Source of the DNA: Rhizobium sp. 007
GTDB taxonomy: Bacteria > Pseudomonadota > Alphaproteobacteria > Rhizobiales > Rhizobiaceae
Assembly (NCBI RefSeq): GCF_015353075.1
Contig: NZ_CP064188.1
Span: forward strand, 1,736,001-1,800,000
DNA length: 64,000 bases
Direction of reading: 5' to 3'
Part shown: one piece after another, positions 43,560-53,044 of the stretch
Layout: each line of letters starts with the position of its first letter
Numbering within the stretch: position 1 is the stretch's first letter
Made by a program: the position numbers and the translations under genes
Notes under the pieces: generated by a model
Databases searched by the model: none
Seen by the model: only the letters and a program-made list of their open reading frames with translations
What the model was told of the DNA's origin: nothing

Positions 43560-43784
43560 AGCCGCCTCTTCCCGGACCGAGCAGCAGCGCCCGCAGGACG
43601 CGCGGGGGCCTGGCTGAGGGATCGCGGGCACTGCCTCGTTGCTCGGAAGGAAGGCCACTTCGATACGCAGCGGCGAAGCACGAGTGAGCTCGACACAGGC
43701 AGGCTGGTCGAGCCGCCTGATGAGTCCCTCTGCGCGAGCCACGTGAACGTGCGCTTGCGCGTGGTTGCGGGTATCTGGGCTCAC
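43560..43784 (-). pseudogene. Decayed relative of the DUF4304-like gene at 21281-21847
   Basis: The minus strand reads TRNHAQAHVHVARAEGLIRR, LDQPACVEL, SPLRIEVAFLPSNEAVPAI. It aligns with YRNNTHWRIASLAQRDAACR, LDQLPYAEL and SELRLEVVFLLRNGAAPFL of the DUF4304-like protein. After a frameshift the next frame gives PRVLRALLLGPGRGG, matching FRRVLSALLFGRDDNRG. The N-terminal half is missing. It is a frameshifted fragment of a paralog. Confidence 0.5.
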
Positions 43785-43908
43785 ACCAATCTCGTTCTAT
43801 CGGTCGCAGCGACCATCGAGTACCCTGGCCGTCATCGAATATGGGGCCTCTGGAGCTCCCGAGTAACCGCCGCAGTTCTAGCCCTGTGACGTCCATGCCG
43901 GCCACCAT

Positions 43909-44372
43909 GTGCTGTTAATGACCGACCGCACCCCGAGTAAAACATTTATGCAAGTCGCCGGAACTGGAATAGCCGTTCCGGTCGAACACTTCATGACCGT
44001 TATCGACAACCATAAGCCGACGAGAGATTTGCTGCTGCGCTACGTGCAATTCGGCGAGCTTGCAGCTTGCTCATTCAGCTCTCGCAAACGCGCGCTACAG
44101 CATGCAGGAGCGCCTCGCGCGATGGCTGCTGATGTGTCATGACCGTCTCGAGGGCGACAATCTCGCGCTTACCCATGAATTCCTGGGAATGATGCTCGGG
44201 GTTCGGCGTGCTGGTGTGACAAAACGAGTTGCACATTCTCGAAGGCATCCACGCCATCAGATCAACGCGGGGTAACGTACGCATCATCGACAGGGAAAAG
44301 CTCAAGAAAAATTGCCGGTGGCTGCTACGGCCTGCCCGAGGCGGAGTACGAGCGGCCGATAGGCATTCCAAT
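43909..44372 (+). pseudogene. Frameshifted Crp/Fnr-family regulator
   Basis: Three frames read in order as the C-terminal two thirds of a rhizobial Crp/Fnr-type protein: GIAVPVEHFMTVIDNHKPTR with DLLLRYVQ (43960-44055); then QLAHSALANARYSMQERLAR, WLLMCHDRLEGDNLALTHEF and LGMMLGVRRAGVT (44060-44220), which holds the DNA-recognition helix; then LHILEGIHAIRSTRGNVRII and DREKLKK, with a further one-base slip before the expected GGCYGLPEAEYER (about 44230-44360). At least three indels make it nonfunctional. The cyclic-nucleotide-binding N-terminus is largely lost. Confidence 0.7.
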
Positions 44373-44847
44373 GAGCGTGGCGCATCGGGCTATTCGCATC
44401 GCTTGATCGCATCTGCAAACTGAACTGCAAAAAACGGCCGGCATCATCGCAGGGTTCAACATTCCGGTCGGAAATGTCTCGACCCCGAAGGACAGCGTCG
44501 CTCATCAGTACGCGCGCGTCATTGAGCGCCTCATGCCTGGCATCTTCCAGCGTAGGGAGATCAGCGCTCAGTCCTTTTGTGCTCGAAACGTCGCGTTGGG
44601 TAAGCGCGGGGGGCCGTTGTACCAAGATCCTGGGCGCGTGAAGCTCTGGATCAGTCAAGCTGGCCCTGAGGCTGGCTTTCAACGCTGCTGACCAACAGCC
44701 GGTCCGGCAGCGCCGTGGCTGGCTTGATGGATCCGGTATGTCCGAAAACGCACAATGCCTTTTAGCCGTTCGTGCTTTCTGCCATAGTTTTTCCTGGCCC
44801 CGACGAGGTTGTATTCGGACGACTGTTTTGCTTCATGGGAGGGCGTC
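44373..44847. other. 475-base stretch without a recognised gene
   Basis: No frame here has recognisable domains. It continues the decayed zone between htpG and the guanidine operon. Confidence 0.4.
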
Positions 44848-45105
44848 ATGGTTCTCTTTGAACTCCTCTCCTTCACGGACGAAGAGGTCGATCTCATCAC
44901 CTCCGCCCTGCGCCGGTGGTCGCAAAAAAATCGCGTTGAAATCCACAGCGAGCGCGGCCAGGACGCGGTCAAGCGCGCCATCGAGCTTGTTAGCTGTGGC
45001 ATCAAGTCGTCGGATACATTGGTCGAGAGGCTCAACCATGATTGCGCGCCACCGCCCGGTGGCCATCCTTCGTCTCTCGCGGGCGACGAAAACAGAACCG
45101 GCTGA
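44848..45105 (+). CDS. Small conserved hypothetical protein
   Basis: The protein of about 85 residues begins MVLFELLSFTDEEVDLITSA, then LRRWSQKNRVEIHSERGQDA. GGGAGGG lies six bases before ATG 44848, a strong ribosome binding site; the frame upstream to 44809 is not needed. The N-terminal two thirds look like a compact helical protein and the last 20 residues are Pro/Gly-rich. I recall similar small proteins of unknown function in Rhizobium. The gene seems intact although it lies in a decayed neighbourhood. The 268 bases after it hold nothing I recognise. Confidence 0.55.
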   Translation: MVLFELLSFTDEEVDLITSALRRWSQKNRVEIHSERGQDAVKRAIELVSCGIKSSDTLVERLNHDCAPPPGGHPSSLAGDENRTG

Positions 45106-45373
45106 CTACTATTCCAGTTCGAAACCTTCGGCCACGCGTGGCGTGATGTGCCAGGCCGCAAGTGGCTTTCGCTAGATCGTGCTGCTTCTGTGAGGGCTAT
45201 TGCTTGCGGCGCCTGGTTGTGAACTCAGCGCTTCACGTCCTCCCATAACGTCGTGTAAGGCCGCTATCCATTGGGGATCGCACGAGGCGAACGACACGAA
45301 GGCAAAAAAGCCATACCTAGTCTCGGAGGGGAGCGTCGTCTTTGCGCGGGGGGCCGACTCGCCAGTGATGTCC

Positions 45374-47200
45374 TCATCCTCTGTCCTTTTCCTCTGTTTC
45401 GGTCTTCATTCGCATGTAGTGTCGCCAGCCGCCGAGTTCGGTAATCTCGTGCGCACCATCGACGGCATAGGCTTCGCAGATAAATCCTGAGACGCTGGAG
45501 CCATCATCGAGAACAAGCTTGCCGATGCCGAGCGGTCCGGGGATATTCTGCACGAAGCGACCAAAGGCTTCCGGAGGCAGCGCCCAGACTTCGACTTCGA
45601 GGCCTTTTCCCTGATACCCAGGTTGGCGCACCAGGCCGGGTTTTGGCGGGGCTGTATTCGGAAGGACAAATAGCCGGTAGTCACCTGCAGTCCGGCAAGT
45701 TTTGACAAGGCGCCCACCTCCTCCCGTGAGCTCGGAATTGAGCGGCATGCCAGTCAGATGTGCCCCGACGACAGCGATCGGCACCGAGCAATCATCGGCC
45801 TGCGGCACGTGGCTTACCTCGGGGATGACGGCCGCGCGGTCCTTACCCATCCCCATGTTCAAGGTCCGGTGCATGGCGTCGGCTAAAGGGGCGAGAGCGT
45901 CGTCGGTAAAGGCCGGGCCGATCAGCGTCACACCGGCCGGCAGGTGGCCGTCCGCATCAAATCCGGCTGGGACGGCGATCGCCGCGCAATCGAGCAGGTT
46001 GACGAAGTTGGTGTACCGGCCGAAATGACCGTTTTTGACAATCGGATCCGCCATCATCTGCTCGACCGTATAAGTAGTCGGCGAGGTCGGCAGCATCAAA
46101 ATATCCGCCTTTTGCCATTCCTGCCTGGTCTTCTGCCGGAGCGCTTCGAGCTTGTATCTGCCCTCGAAGGCGGCAACGGCATCATAGGCTTTCGCACCCT
46201 CGATGATAGTGCGCACCGTCGGATCAAAATCACCGGCATTCGTCGCGAGAAAATCCTTCACCGCGGCCAGCCGTTCGGCGATCCAGGGGCCGTTATACAG
46301 CAATTCGGCCGCCTGCCGGAACGGGGCATAATCGAAAGGAACGATGGTGCCACCGAGAGCACGCGCCCTTTCGATGGCCGCATCATAGAGGCCTTCGACA
46401 TCCTTGTTGCTGAAGAATTCCCGTTCGGCTCCGTCGAGCACGCCGATTCTCAGGCCGGAGGCGGGCAGGCTGGCGGGAACTGCCTTGCGTGAGAAGGGGT
46501 CGGCGGCGTCATAACCCTCCATCACTTTGCGGATCGCAACGCCGTCGCCGACCGTCGCGGCAAAGACGGTGACGACATCGACGCTGCGGCAGGCGGGAAC
46601 CACGCCGACATTCGGCACGAGCCCCGGCGTCGGCTTGATGCCGACCAGGTTGTTGAAGGCTGCCGGCACGCGGCCGGAACCGGCCGTATCGGTGCCGAGC
46701 GCGAAGCTCGCCAGGCCCGAAGCAACGGCTACGGCCGACCCGGAACTCGAGCCGCCCGACACATAATTTCTGTCGAAGACCGAGCGCGGCGCGCCGTGGG
46801 GCGACCGCGTGCCGTTGAGGCCGGTGGCGAACTGGTCGAGATTGGTCTTGCCGATCACCAACGCGCCGGCGGTTGTCAGCCGCGCCACCACCGTCGCGTC
46901 CTGCTCGGGGCGATAAGCAAAGGCCGGGCAGGCCGCCGTCGTCGGCAAGCCGGCAACATCGATATTGTCCTTGACCGCGAAGGGGATGCCCCAGAGCGGG
47001 AGACTGTTTGGCTCGGGAGCGCGGGCCATCAGATCCCTGGCGGCGGCGCGTAAATCATCGTCGGGGGTCTGTGTGATGAAGATCGCCGGATCATCGGCAG
47101 CTCTGCTTCGGGCGATCACCTGCTCGACGAGATCAAGGGGTGAAAGTCCGGCTGCATAGGCGGATTGGAGCGAAGCGAGATCGAGAATGGTAGGGAGCAT
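45374..47200 (-). CDS. atzF: Allophanate hydrolase
   Basis: This 608-residue amidase-signature enzyme has the catalytic Lys in WGIPFAVKDNID, the cis-Ser in SGGSSSGSAVAVA and the nucleophile Ser in GTDTAGSGRVPA. The C-terminal domain of about 150 residues (VAVVGAHLTGMPLNSELTGG; PGYQGKGLEVEVWALP) is the known allophanate hydrolase C-domain. It splits allophanate into two ammonia and two CO2. It is the last gene of the riboswitch-led operon and its ATG shares a base with the stop of the carboxylase gene. Confidence 0.92.
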   Translation of the reverse strand: MLPTILDLASLQSAYAAGLSPLDLVEQVIARSRAADDPAIFITQTPDDDLRAAARDLMARAPEPNSLPLWGIPFAVKDNIDVAGLPTTAACPAFAYRPEQDATVVARLTTAGALVIGKTNLDQFATGLNGTRSPHGAPRSVFDRNYVSGGSSSGSAVAVASGLASFALGTDTAGSGRVPAAFNNLVGIKPTPGLVPNVGVVPACRSVDVVTVFAATVGDGVAIRKVMEGYDAADPFSRKAVPASLPASGLRIGVLDGAEREFFSNKDVEGLYDAAIERARALGGTIVPFDYAPFRQAAELLYNGPWIAERLAAVKDFLATNAGDFDPTVRTIIEGAKAYDAVAAFEGRYKLEALRQKTRQEWQKADILMLPTSPTTYTVEQMMADPIVKNGHFGRYTNFVNLLDCAAIAVPAGFDADGHLPAGVTLIGPAFTDDALAPLADAMHRTLNMGMGKDRAAVIPEVSHVPQADDCSVPIAVVGAHLTGMPLNSELTGGGGRLVKTCRTAGDYRLFVLPNTAPPKPGLVRQPGYQGKGLEVEVWALPPEAFGRFVQNIPGPLGIGKLVLDDGSSVSGFICEAYAVDGAHEITELGGWRHYMRMKTETEEKDRG

Positions 47201-50200
47201 CAGATTTCCTCCAGCACGACGAGGACATCGCCGGCTTTCACGTTGCGGCCGGGGCCTGCGCGCAGATCGCGGACGCGACCTGGGGCATGGGCGGTCACAT
47301 TAATTTCCATCTTCATGGATTCGATAATGGCGAGCGTCTGACCGGCGGCGATCGGCTGGCCTTCCTCGACGAGGATCTTCCAGACGTTTCCGGGTACGGC
47401 GCTTTCGACGCCAAAGCAGCCATCGGGTATTTCGCCCCCAAGCCCACTGCCGGTGCCCTCGTCGACGACGAAGCTGTCAAGGCCAAGATCCTTCCAGCGC
47501 TTGCGTTCGGCCTCGAACGCCGATTGCTGATTGGCCTTAAAGGCGCCAATCGCCTGTGCATTGGCAGAAAGCTCCGCTTCATAGGCCGCATAGCTGAATT
47601 CGGTTTCCTCGATGCGGACTGGATAACCGCCATAAGGGAAGGCGGCGCGCGCCTCGGTCAGTTCCTCGTGGCTCACGGGGAAGAAGCGGATCTGGTCAAA
47701 AAAATCGAGCAGCCAGGGCTTGTCCTTGGAAAAGAACGGCGTCTGGCGCCAAGTGTTCCAGACCTGGATCGTCCGGCCGAACAACTGATAGCCGCCGGGA
47801 CCTTCCATGCCGTAGATGCACATATAGGCGCCCCCGATGCCGACGGCGTTTTCCGGCGTCCAGGTTCTGGCGGGATTGTATTTTGTCGTCACCAGCCGAT
47901 GCCGGGGATCCACCGGTGTGGCAACCGGAGCGCCGAGATAGACGTCGCCGAGCCCGAGTACGAGATAACTGGCGTCGAAGACGACCTTGCGCACCGCCTG
48001 TTCGTCGGCCAGGCCGTTGATGCGTCGGATGAACTCGATATTCGACGGGCACCAGGGCGCATTCGGCCGGACGAGTTCCTGATACTTGCGCATCGCAAGT
48101 TCGGCATCTGAATCGTTCCAGGAGAGCGGCAGATGCACGATCCGGCTCGGCACCTTCACCGCCTGCGCCGGCGGCAGGGAAGCTTCGATCTCGGCGAGCA
48201 GGCCAAGAAGGCGTGTACGGGTGAGGCCGCTTCCGCCATAGTGGATCTGCAGCGATCGTATGCCGGGGGTAAGATCGATAAGCCCGGTGAGCTTCGCCTC
48301 CTTGATCGCCTGCATCAAAAGATGGACACGCAAGCGGAGCGCAATGTCGAGCTGCATTGGCCCATATTCGACCAGCAGGTTGTCGTCTCCCTGCCGGCGA
48401 TAGATCACGGGGACCGGCCCCGTCTCGTTCCGGCCGACGATCGGGCAGCCGGCGGCATCGCCGATGCGCTTGACCATCGGCCCGGCGATCGGGTCTCCGG
48501 TGCGTTTCACCGCGTGGAAGCGGATCTTGTCGCCCGGTTTGAATTGGCCCATCTTCCATTGTTCGTCGCGCGCAATCACCGCCGGGCAAACGAAACCGCC
48601 GAGACTTGGGCCGTCGGGGCCGAGGATGATCGGCATGTCGCCGGTGAAGTCGATTGCGCCGACGGCATAGGCATTGTCGTGCAGGTTCGACGGGTGGAGC
48701 CCCGCCTCGCCGCCATCGGCGCGGGCCCACGTCGGCGCCGGACCGATCAGCCGCACGCCGGTGCGGGCACTGTTGAAATGGACTTCGTATTCCGTCGAAA
48801 ACAGCGTTTCGATGTCTTCCTTCAAAAAGAAATCGGGAGCGCCATGCGGGCCGTAGAGGACGCCGACCTCCCAGGCGCGCGTGAGCTCGGCTGGGTCGTT
48901 GGCCGGCTTCGATGTCGGCTGCGGCGTGCGGGCAAGCCGCAGCACATGTCCGGCGCGAAGCGTGCCGGTCGCATGGCCGCCGAACTGTCCCAGGCCGAAG
49001 GTTGCTCGTGAACCGAGCACTACTGGTGCTGCAAATCCGCCGGCGACGGCGAGATACGAGCGCTGGCCGGCGCCAGCAATCGTCCCGATCGCAAGCGTCT
49101 GGTGCGCCTTGACGAGGATCGCCGCTCCCTGCGGAATCGACGTACCGTCGAGGGTCATCGGCATGTGCGCGCCGGCAAGTGCGATCCTGACATCCGAGAG
49201 GAATTTGAGCACTGGGCCGGATACGGTGAGTTCGAGAGCTACCGCCTCGTCTGCATTTCCGACCAGCCGGTTGGCATGGCGGAAGGATCGCTCGTCCATC
49301 GGCCCGCATGGCGGTACCCCGACGTGCCAGAGACCCAGCCGCCCGGGCAATTCCTGTAAGCTCGACTGGGCGCCTGGCGCGATCACCTCGACGACTTCGG
49401 GCACGAAGGCGAAATCATTGAGCGCCGTCGTCGCCACATCACCACTTAACAGGAGCTGCGAAGCCGCAATCGCCCTCAGATAATCGAGATTGGTCTCGAT
49501 TCCGGAAATCGCGCTTTCCTTAAGAGCCTTGCCGAGTGCCGCGATTGCGGCGGGGCGATCTTCGGCCTGCACGATCACCTTGGCAAGCATGGGATCGTAA
49601 TAGGGGCTGACCTCGGTGCCGGTCTCGATCCATCCATCGACACGCACGTTTTTCGGAAAGACGACCTCGGTCAGCAGTCCAGCGCTTGGCCTGAACTCCG
49701 CATGCGGCATTTCGGCATAGATGCGCGCTTCGATGGCCGCGCCGCTGGGTATAAGGGCCGCGTTACCGGCCAGCATATCCTCCCCAGCCGCCTGGCGGAT
49801 CATCCATTCGACGAGATCGATGCCGAAGACGGCCTCGGTCACCGGATGTTCGACCTGCAGGCGGGTATTGACCTCGAGGAAGTAGAATTCCTCACGCGCA
49901 GGATCGTAGATGAATTCGACCGTTCCCGCCGAGCGGTAGCCGGCGGAGGCGCCGAGCGCGACGGCCGCGGCATGCAGCCGCGTGCGAACCACATCCGGCA
50001 ATCCCGGCGCCGGTGTCTCCTCGATCACCTTCTGGTTCCTGCGCTGTAACGAGCAGTCGCGATCGCCAAGCGCGATCACTCGGCCATTGCCATCGCCGAA
50101 GATCTGCACTTCAACATGGCGGGCCTTGGCGACAAAACGCTCGAGATAGACGCGCGCATCACCGAAGCTTGCGCGCGCAGTGCGCTGCACGCTCTCGAAG

Positions 50201-50736
50201 GCCGCCGTCAGGTGTTCGGGGTCATCGCAGAGTCGCATGCCGATGCCGCCCCCGCCGGCGGTCGATTTCAGCATCAGCGGATATCCGATGTCGGCTGCGG
50301 CCGTGAGCGCGGCTTCGCTCGTCTCCAGGAGGCCGCTGCCGGGAAGTAGCGGCACCCCGCAGGCTTGCGCCAGTTCGCGGGCGGTGTGCTTGAGCCCGAA
50401 AGCCGAGATATTGCCGGGCGTCGGGCCAATGAAGGCGATGCCTACCTTTGCCAGCCGCTCGGCGAAGTCGATATTCTCCGAAAGGAAGCCGTAGCCGGGA
50501 TGGACGGCCTCGGCACCTGTTGCCATGCAGGCCGCGATGACGGCCTCGACGTCGAGGTAGCTTTCGGCCGCCGGCGCCGGGCCGAGCCTTACCGCCTGGT
50601 CTGCCATCAACACCGCCTTGGAAAAGCGGTCGACATCCGAAAAGACGGCGACCGATGCAATACCCATGCGCTGCAACGTCTTGATGATCCGGACAGCGAT
50701 CTCGCCCCGGTTTGCGATCAGAACCTTCTTGAACAT
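47200..50736 (-). CDS. Guanidine/urea carboxylase (biotin-dependent)
   Basis: The protein has about 1178 residues. The biotin carboxylase part (1-450) begins KVLIANRGEIAVRIIKTLQ and has the glycine loop STAGGGGIGMRL. The carboxyltransferase part consists of KipA-like (APGAQSSLQELPGRLGLWHV) and KipI-like (APWCPSNIEFIRRINGLADE; GIGGAYMCIYGMEGPGGYQL) segments. The C-terminal biotin carrier has IIESMKMEINV. Family members act on urea or on guanidine. The guanidine-I riboswitch and two DUF1989 genes upstream point to guanidine: ATP-dependent carboxylation to carboxyguanidine. I chose ATG 50736; the extension to 50838 overlaps the upstream gene. Confidence 0.88.
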   Translation of the reverse strand: MFKKVLIANRGEIAVRIIKTLQRMGIASVAVFSDVDRFSKAVLMADQAVRLGPAPAAESYLDVEAVIAACMATGAEAVHPGYGFLSENIDFAERLAKVGIAFIGPTPGNISAFGLKHTARELAQACGVPLLPGSGLLETSEAALTAAADIGYPLMLKSTAGGGGIGMRLCDDPEHLTAAFESVQRTARASFGDARVYLERFVAKARHVEVQIFGDGNGRVIALGDRDCSLQRRNQKVIEETPAPGLPDVVRTRLHAAAVALGASAGYRSAGTVEFIYDPAREEFYFLEVNTRLQVEHPVTEAVFGIDLVEWMIRQAAGEDMLAGNAALIPSGAAIEARIYAEMPHAEFRPSAGLLTEVVFPKNVRVDGWIETGTEVSPYYDPMLAKVIVQAEDRPAAIAALGKALKESAISGIETNLDYLRAIAASQLLLSGDVATTALNDFAFVPEVVEVIAPGAQSSLQELPGRLGLWHVGVPPCGPMDERSFRHANRLVGNADEAVALELTVSGPVLKFLSDVRIALAGAHMPMTLDGTSIPQGAAILVKAHQTLAIGTIAGAGQRSYLAVAGGFAAPVVLGSRATFGLGQFGGHATGTLRAGHVLRLARTPQPTSKPANDPAELTRAWEVGVLYGPHGAPDFFLKEDIETLFSTEYEVHFNSARTGVRLIGPAPTWARADGGEAGLHPSNLHDNAYAVGAIDFTGDMPIILGPDGPSLGGFVCPAVIARDEQWKMGQFKPGDKIRFHAVKRTGDPIAGPMVKRIGDAAGCPIVGRNETGPVPVIYRRQGDDNLLVEYGPMQLDIALRLRVHLLMQAIKEAKLTGLIDLTPGIRSLQIHYGGSGLTRTRLLGLLAEIEASLPPAQAVKVPSRIVHLPLSWNDSDAELAMRKYQELVRPNAPWCPSNIEFIRRINGLADEQAVRKVVFDASYLVLGLGDVYLGAPVATPVDPRHRLVTTKYNPARTWTPENAVGIGGAYMCIYGMEGPGGYQLFGRTIQVWNTWRQTPFFSKDKPWLLDFFDQIRFFPVSHEELTEARAAFPYGGYPVRIEETEFSYAAYEAELSANAQAIGAFKANQQSAFEAERKRWKDLGLDSFVVDEGTGSGLGGEIPDGCFGVESAVPGNVWKILVEEGQPIAAGQTLAIIESMKMEINVTAHAPGRVRDLRAGPGRNVKAGDVLVVLEEI

Positions 50737-50737
50737 G

Positions 50738-51394
50738 TCAGATCTCGCTGTCCCAGACCAGCACCCGGATCGGGGTTGGATCGAAACCGTTGCAGGGATT
50801 GTTGATCTGCGGGCAATTGGAAATGACGAGCAAAACATCCATCTCCGCTTTCAGTTCCACATAGTCACCCGGCGCGGAGATCCCGTCGACGATCGTCATC
50901 TCGCCGCTTGGCTCGATCGGGACGTTCATGAAGAAATTGATGTTGGGGACGACATCGCGCTTGCTCATGCCGTGCTTGGAGACTTCAAGAACGAAATTGT
51001 CCCGGCAGGCATGGAGATATTTGGTGCCGTGGCCGAAGCGTACCGTATTGCTCTCGCAGGAGCAGGCACCAGCGGACGTATCGTGGCGCCCGCAACTGTC
51101 GGCGGTCATTGTCAGCATCACCCGGCCCTCATTGGAGATGATCCTCGTGCCGGTCGAAATATAGGCCGCACCCTGTTCGCGCATCGTATCCTGGTTGGAG
51201 TAGCGCTCGGAAAAGTCCTCGGCATTGTAGAACAGCGTGTCGATCGCCTGTTGGCCGTATGTGTCCTCGATACGGATGGTCTGGCCCTTCCGGACCACCG
51301 CCGAAAATGGTGCCTCAGCCGGGATGTAATGGTCCTGTGCGGCGTTTTCGAGCGTGCGGCCCGGCGCTGTCTGAATGAAATCGGTCATGGTCAT
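50738..51394 (-). CDS. DUF1989 protein, carboxyguanidine deiminase subunit (Cys/His-containing)
   Basis: This DUF1989 protein of about 218 residues was formerly called urea carboxylase-associated protein 2. It carries TADSCGRHDTSAGACSCESN and NCPQINNPCNGFDPTP, which hold the candidate metal-binding Cys/His residues. In guanidine pathways two DUF1989 proteins form the deiminase that turns carboxyguanidine into allophanate and ammonia. GTGAGGGAAAC lies upstream of ATG 51394 (ATG 51388 is possible). It is one base from the carboxylase start region and directly after its sister gene, so they are expressed together. Confidence 0.85.
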   Translation of the reverse strand: MTMTDFIQTAPGRTLENAAQDHYIPAEAPFSAVVRKGQTIRIEDTYGQQAIDTLFYNAEDFSERYSNQDTMREQGAAYISTGTRIISNEGRVMLTMTADSCGRHDTSAGACSCESNTVRFGHGTKYLHACRDNFVLEVSKHGMSKRDVVPNINFFMNVPIEPSGEMTIVDGISAPGDYVELKAEMDVLLVISNCPQINNPCNGFDPTPIRVLVWDSEI

Positions 51395-51401
51395 GTTTCC
51401 C

Positions 51402-52220
51402 TCACACGGCTGCCCGCGCGTTGTTTTCAAAGCCGCGAACAGCCTCGGCGGTCGCAGTCCGGCAAAGGTCGCCGCTCGGGGGCTCGGTCGCCGCGATACG
51501 CGTGACGGTCACCGGGTTGGGTCGATAGACCGTGTCCGGATTGAGCGTATGGGGGCAGTTGGAAAAGCCGACGATCATATCCATCTCGGCGCGCAACTCG
51601 ACATAATCGCCTTCGTGCAGAAGTTCCGGCTTCCACAAAAATGCCCCGTTCCGGTCGACGCGGACCGGAGCAAAGAGTGCAAGGGCCGGCGGAATGTCGC
51701 GTTTATCGAGCCCGGCTTTGGTTGCAAGGAGGATCAGGTTGTCACGGGTGTTGCGTGTCCCCTCTCCGTATTTTGCGGCGTTCGACGTGAATGTGGAACC
51801 GCCCATCAGCCCGTCGTGGGCGCCGGACGAGTCTTCCGTCACCGAAAACATCACCCGCCCCATGTCAGAGAAAATCACACGGCCTTTCCCCAGAGCAGTT
51901 GTCCACTGCACCTTCACTGTATCGGGCAGGTTCAACCGCTCGCTGGTGTCGGCGGTACTCCAAGCGATGAGGGAAATGGTCGAGAATCCGCTATCGAGGC
52001 TGACACGGAATGCCTCGTGCTTCTTGATATGGGTCGACCAATACCAGCCACCCGGGATTACCTCGCGGTGGATGATCTTGTCGGGCGCGATCCCGGGCGC
52101 CGGCAATGGGCTTGCACCGGGCAGTGCCTTGGGTGCAAATTCGAGCCCCTTCTTCTGATGCTCCTCGTAACGCGCGCGGTTGGCAGTGATTTCTTCCGGC
52201 GAACGTCTGACGCGTGTCAT
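51402..52220 (-). CDS. DUF1989 protein, carboxyguanidine deiminase subunit (Cys-less sister)
   Basis: This protein of about 272 residues is homologous to the next gene over the DUF1989 domain (WYWSTHIKKHEAFRVSLDSG; FSDMGRVMFSVTEDSSGAHD). At the position of the Cys-rich motif it reads TEDSSGAHDGLMGGSTFTSN, and at the second site NCPHTLNPDTVYRPNP, so most Cys are missing. It has an extra N-terminal region of about 50 residues (RSPEEITANRARYEEHQKKG). The likely role is structural partner in a heteromeric deiminase. AGGAGAAAC precedes ATG 52220, and its start overlaps the ATPase gene stop. Confidence 0.85.
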   Translation of the reverse strand: MTRVRRSPEEITANRARYEEHQKKGLEFAPKALPGASPLPAPGIAPDKIIHREVIPGGWYWSTHIKKHEAFRVSLDSGFSTISLIAWSTADTSERLNLPDTVKVQWTTALGKGRVIFSDMGRVMFSVTEDSSGAHDGLMGGSTFTSNAAKYGEGTRNTRDNLILLATKAGLDKRDIPPALALFAPVRVDRNGAFLWKPELLHEGDYVELRAEMDMIVGFSNCPHTLNPDTVYRPNPVTVTRIAATEPPSGDLCRTATAEAVRGFENNARAAV

Positions 52221-53044
52221 GGCTGGGTTTCTCCTGACGAAGCCAGGTCGTCCCGGCAATGCCCCTGGTAAGCGACCAGGCCGTCCCGGTCGGGGCTGAA
52301 GATCGAAGGCGCTCCGGCATGGCGTGGCGGCCAGATTGAGATGTCCTTAGTGATGGTCGCGCCGTAGCGCAGCTTCTCCTCGGGTCGATCGCGGCGCCGC
52401 TCGAAGGCGACCACGCGGCTTGCAAGCGTGAAAGCCTCGCGCATGTCATGGGTCACCATGACGACGGTCATCTGCGTTTCGTGCCAGAGCCGTTTCATCA
52501 GTATGTGGATCTCGGCGCGGATACCCGGGTCGAGCGCGCCGAATGGCTCGTCAAGCAACATTACCTTGGGCTTCATGATTAGCGCCTGGGCAAGGGCCAG
52601 CCGTTGCTGCATGCCCCCGGAAAGCTGTGCCGGATATTTGTCCTCCGCCCCGGCCAGGCCGACTTCGCCGATCAATTGCTGCGCCTCGGCAATCGCATTG
52701 CGCCGCGCCGCTCCGAAGAGCTTCGCCATGTAGCGCGCGCCGGAAAGTTCCTTGCCGAGTAGCACATTGCCGAGCACGGTTAGATGCGGAAAGACAGAAT
52801 AGCGCTGGAAGACGACACCCCGATCGGGGCCGGGCTGCGCCGGAAGAAGCTCGCCATCGAGCAAAATCCGGCCCCTGGTCGGCTGTTCCTGACCGAGCAG
52901 CATACGCAGGAACGTCGACTTGCCGCAGCCGGAAGGCCCGACAAGTGCGACGAAGGCGCGCGAGGGGACGCTCAGCGACACGTTCTCGAGCACGATCTGG
53001 TCGCCATATTCCTTCCAGAGATTTTCGATCCTGAGTTCGCTCAT
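52217..53044 (-). CDS. Nitrate/taurine-type ABC transporter ATPase (guanidine operon)
   Basis: This 275-residue protein has Walker A VGPSGCGKSTFLRML, FQRYSVFPHLTVLGNVLLG, signature LSGGMQQRLALAQAL, Walker B VMLLDEPFGALDP and the switch His in VTHDMREAF. It has a C-terminal extension of about 60 residues rich in charged residues. It is encoded between the permease and the DUF1989 genes with short overlaps on both sides, so it belongs to the uptake system of the pathway. Confidence 0.88.
   Translation of the reverse strand: MSELRIENLWKEYGDQIVLENVSLSVPSRAFVALVGPSGCGKSTFLRMLLGQEQPTRGRILLDGELLPAQPGPDRGVVFQRYSVFPHLTVLGNVLLGKELSGARYMAKLFGAARRNAIAEAQQLIGEVGLAGAEDKYPAQLSGGMQQRLALAQALIMKPKVMLLDEPFGALDPGIRAEIHILMKRLWHETQMTVVMVTHDMREAFTLASRVVAFERRRDRPEEKLRYGATITKDISIWPPRHAGAPSIFSPDRDGLVAYQGHCRDDLASSGETQP

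Noticed and set aside
47696..49309. A 537-residue minus-strand frame inside the carboxylase gene
   Set aside because: It is in another frame of the same strand, Arg/Pro-rich and without motifs, a typical high-GC shadow.
45374..50736. Classical urea amidolyase function
   Set aside because: The enzymes belong to that family, but the guanidine-I riboswitch and the DUF1989 pair point to guanidine as the real substrate.
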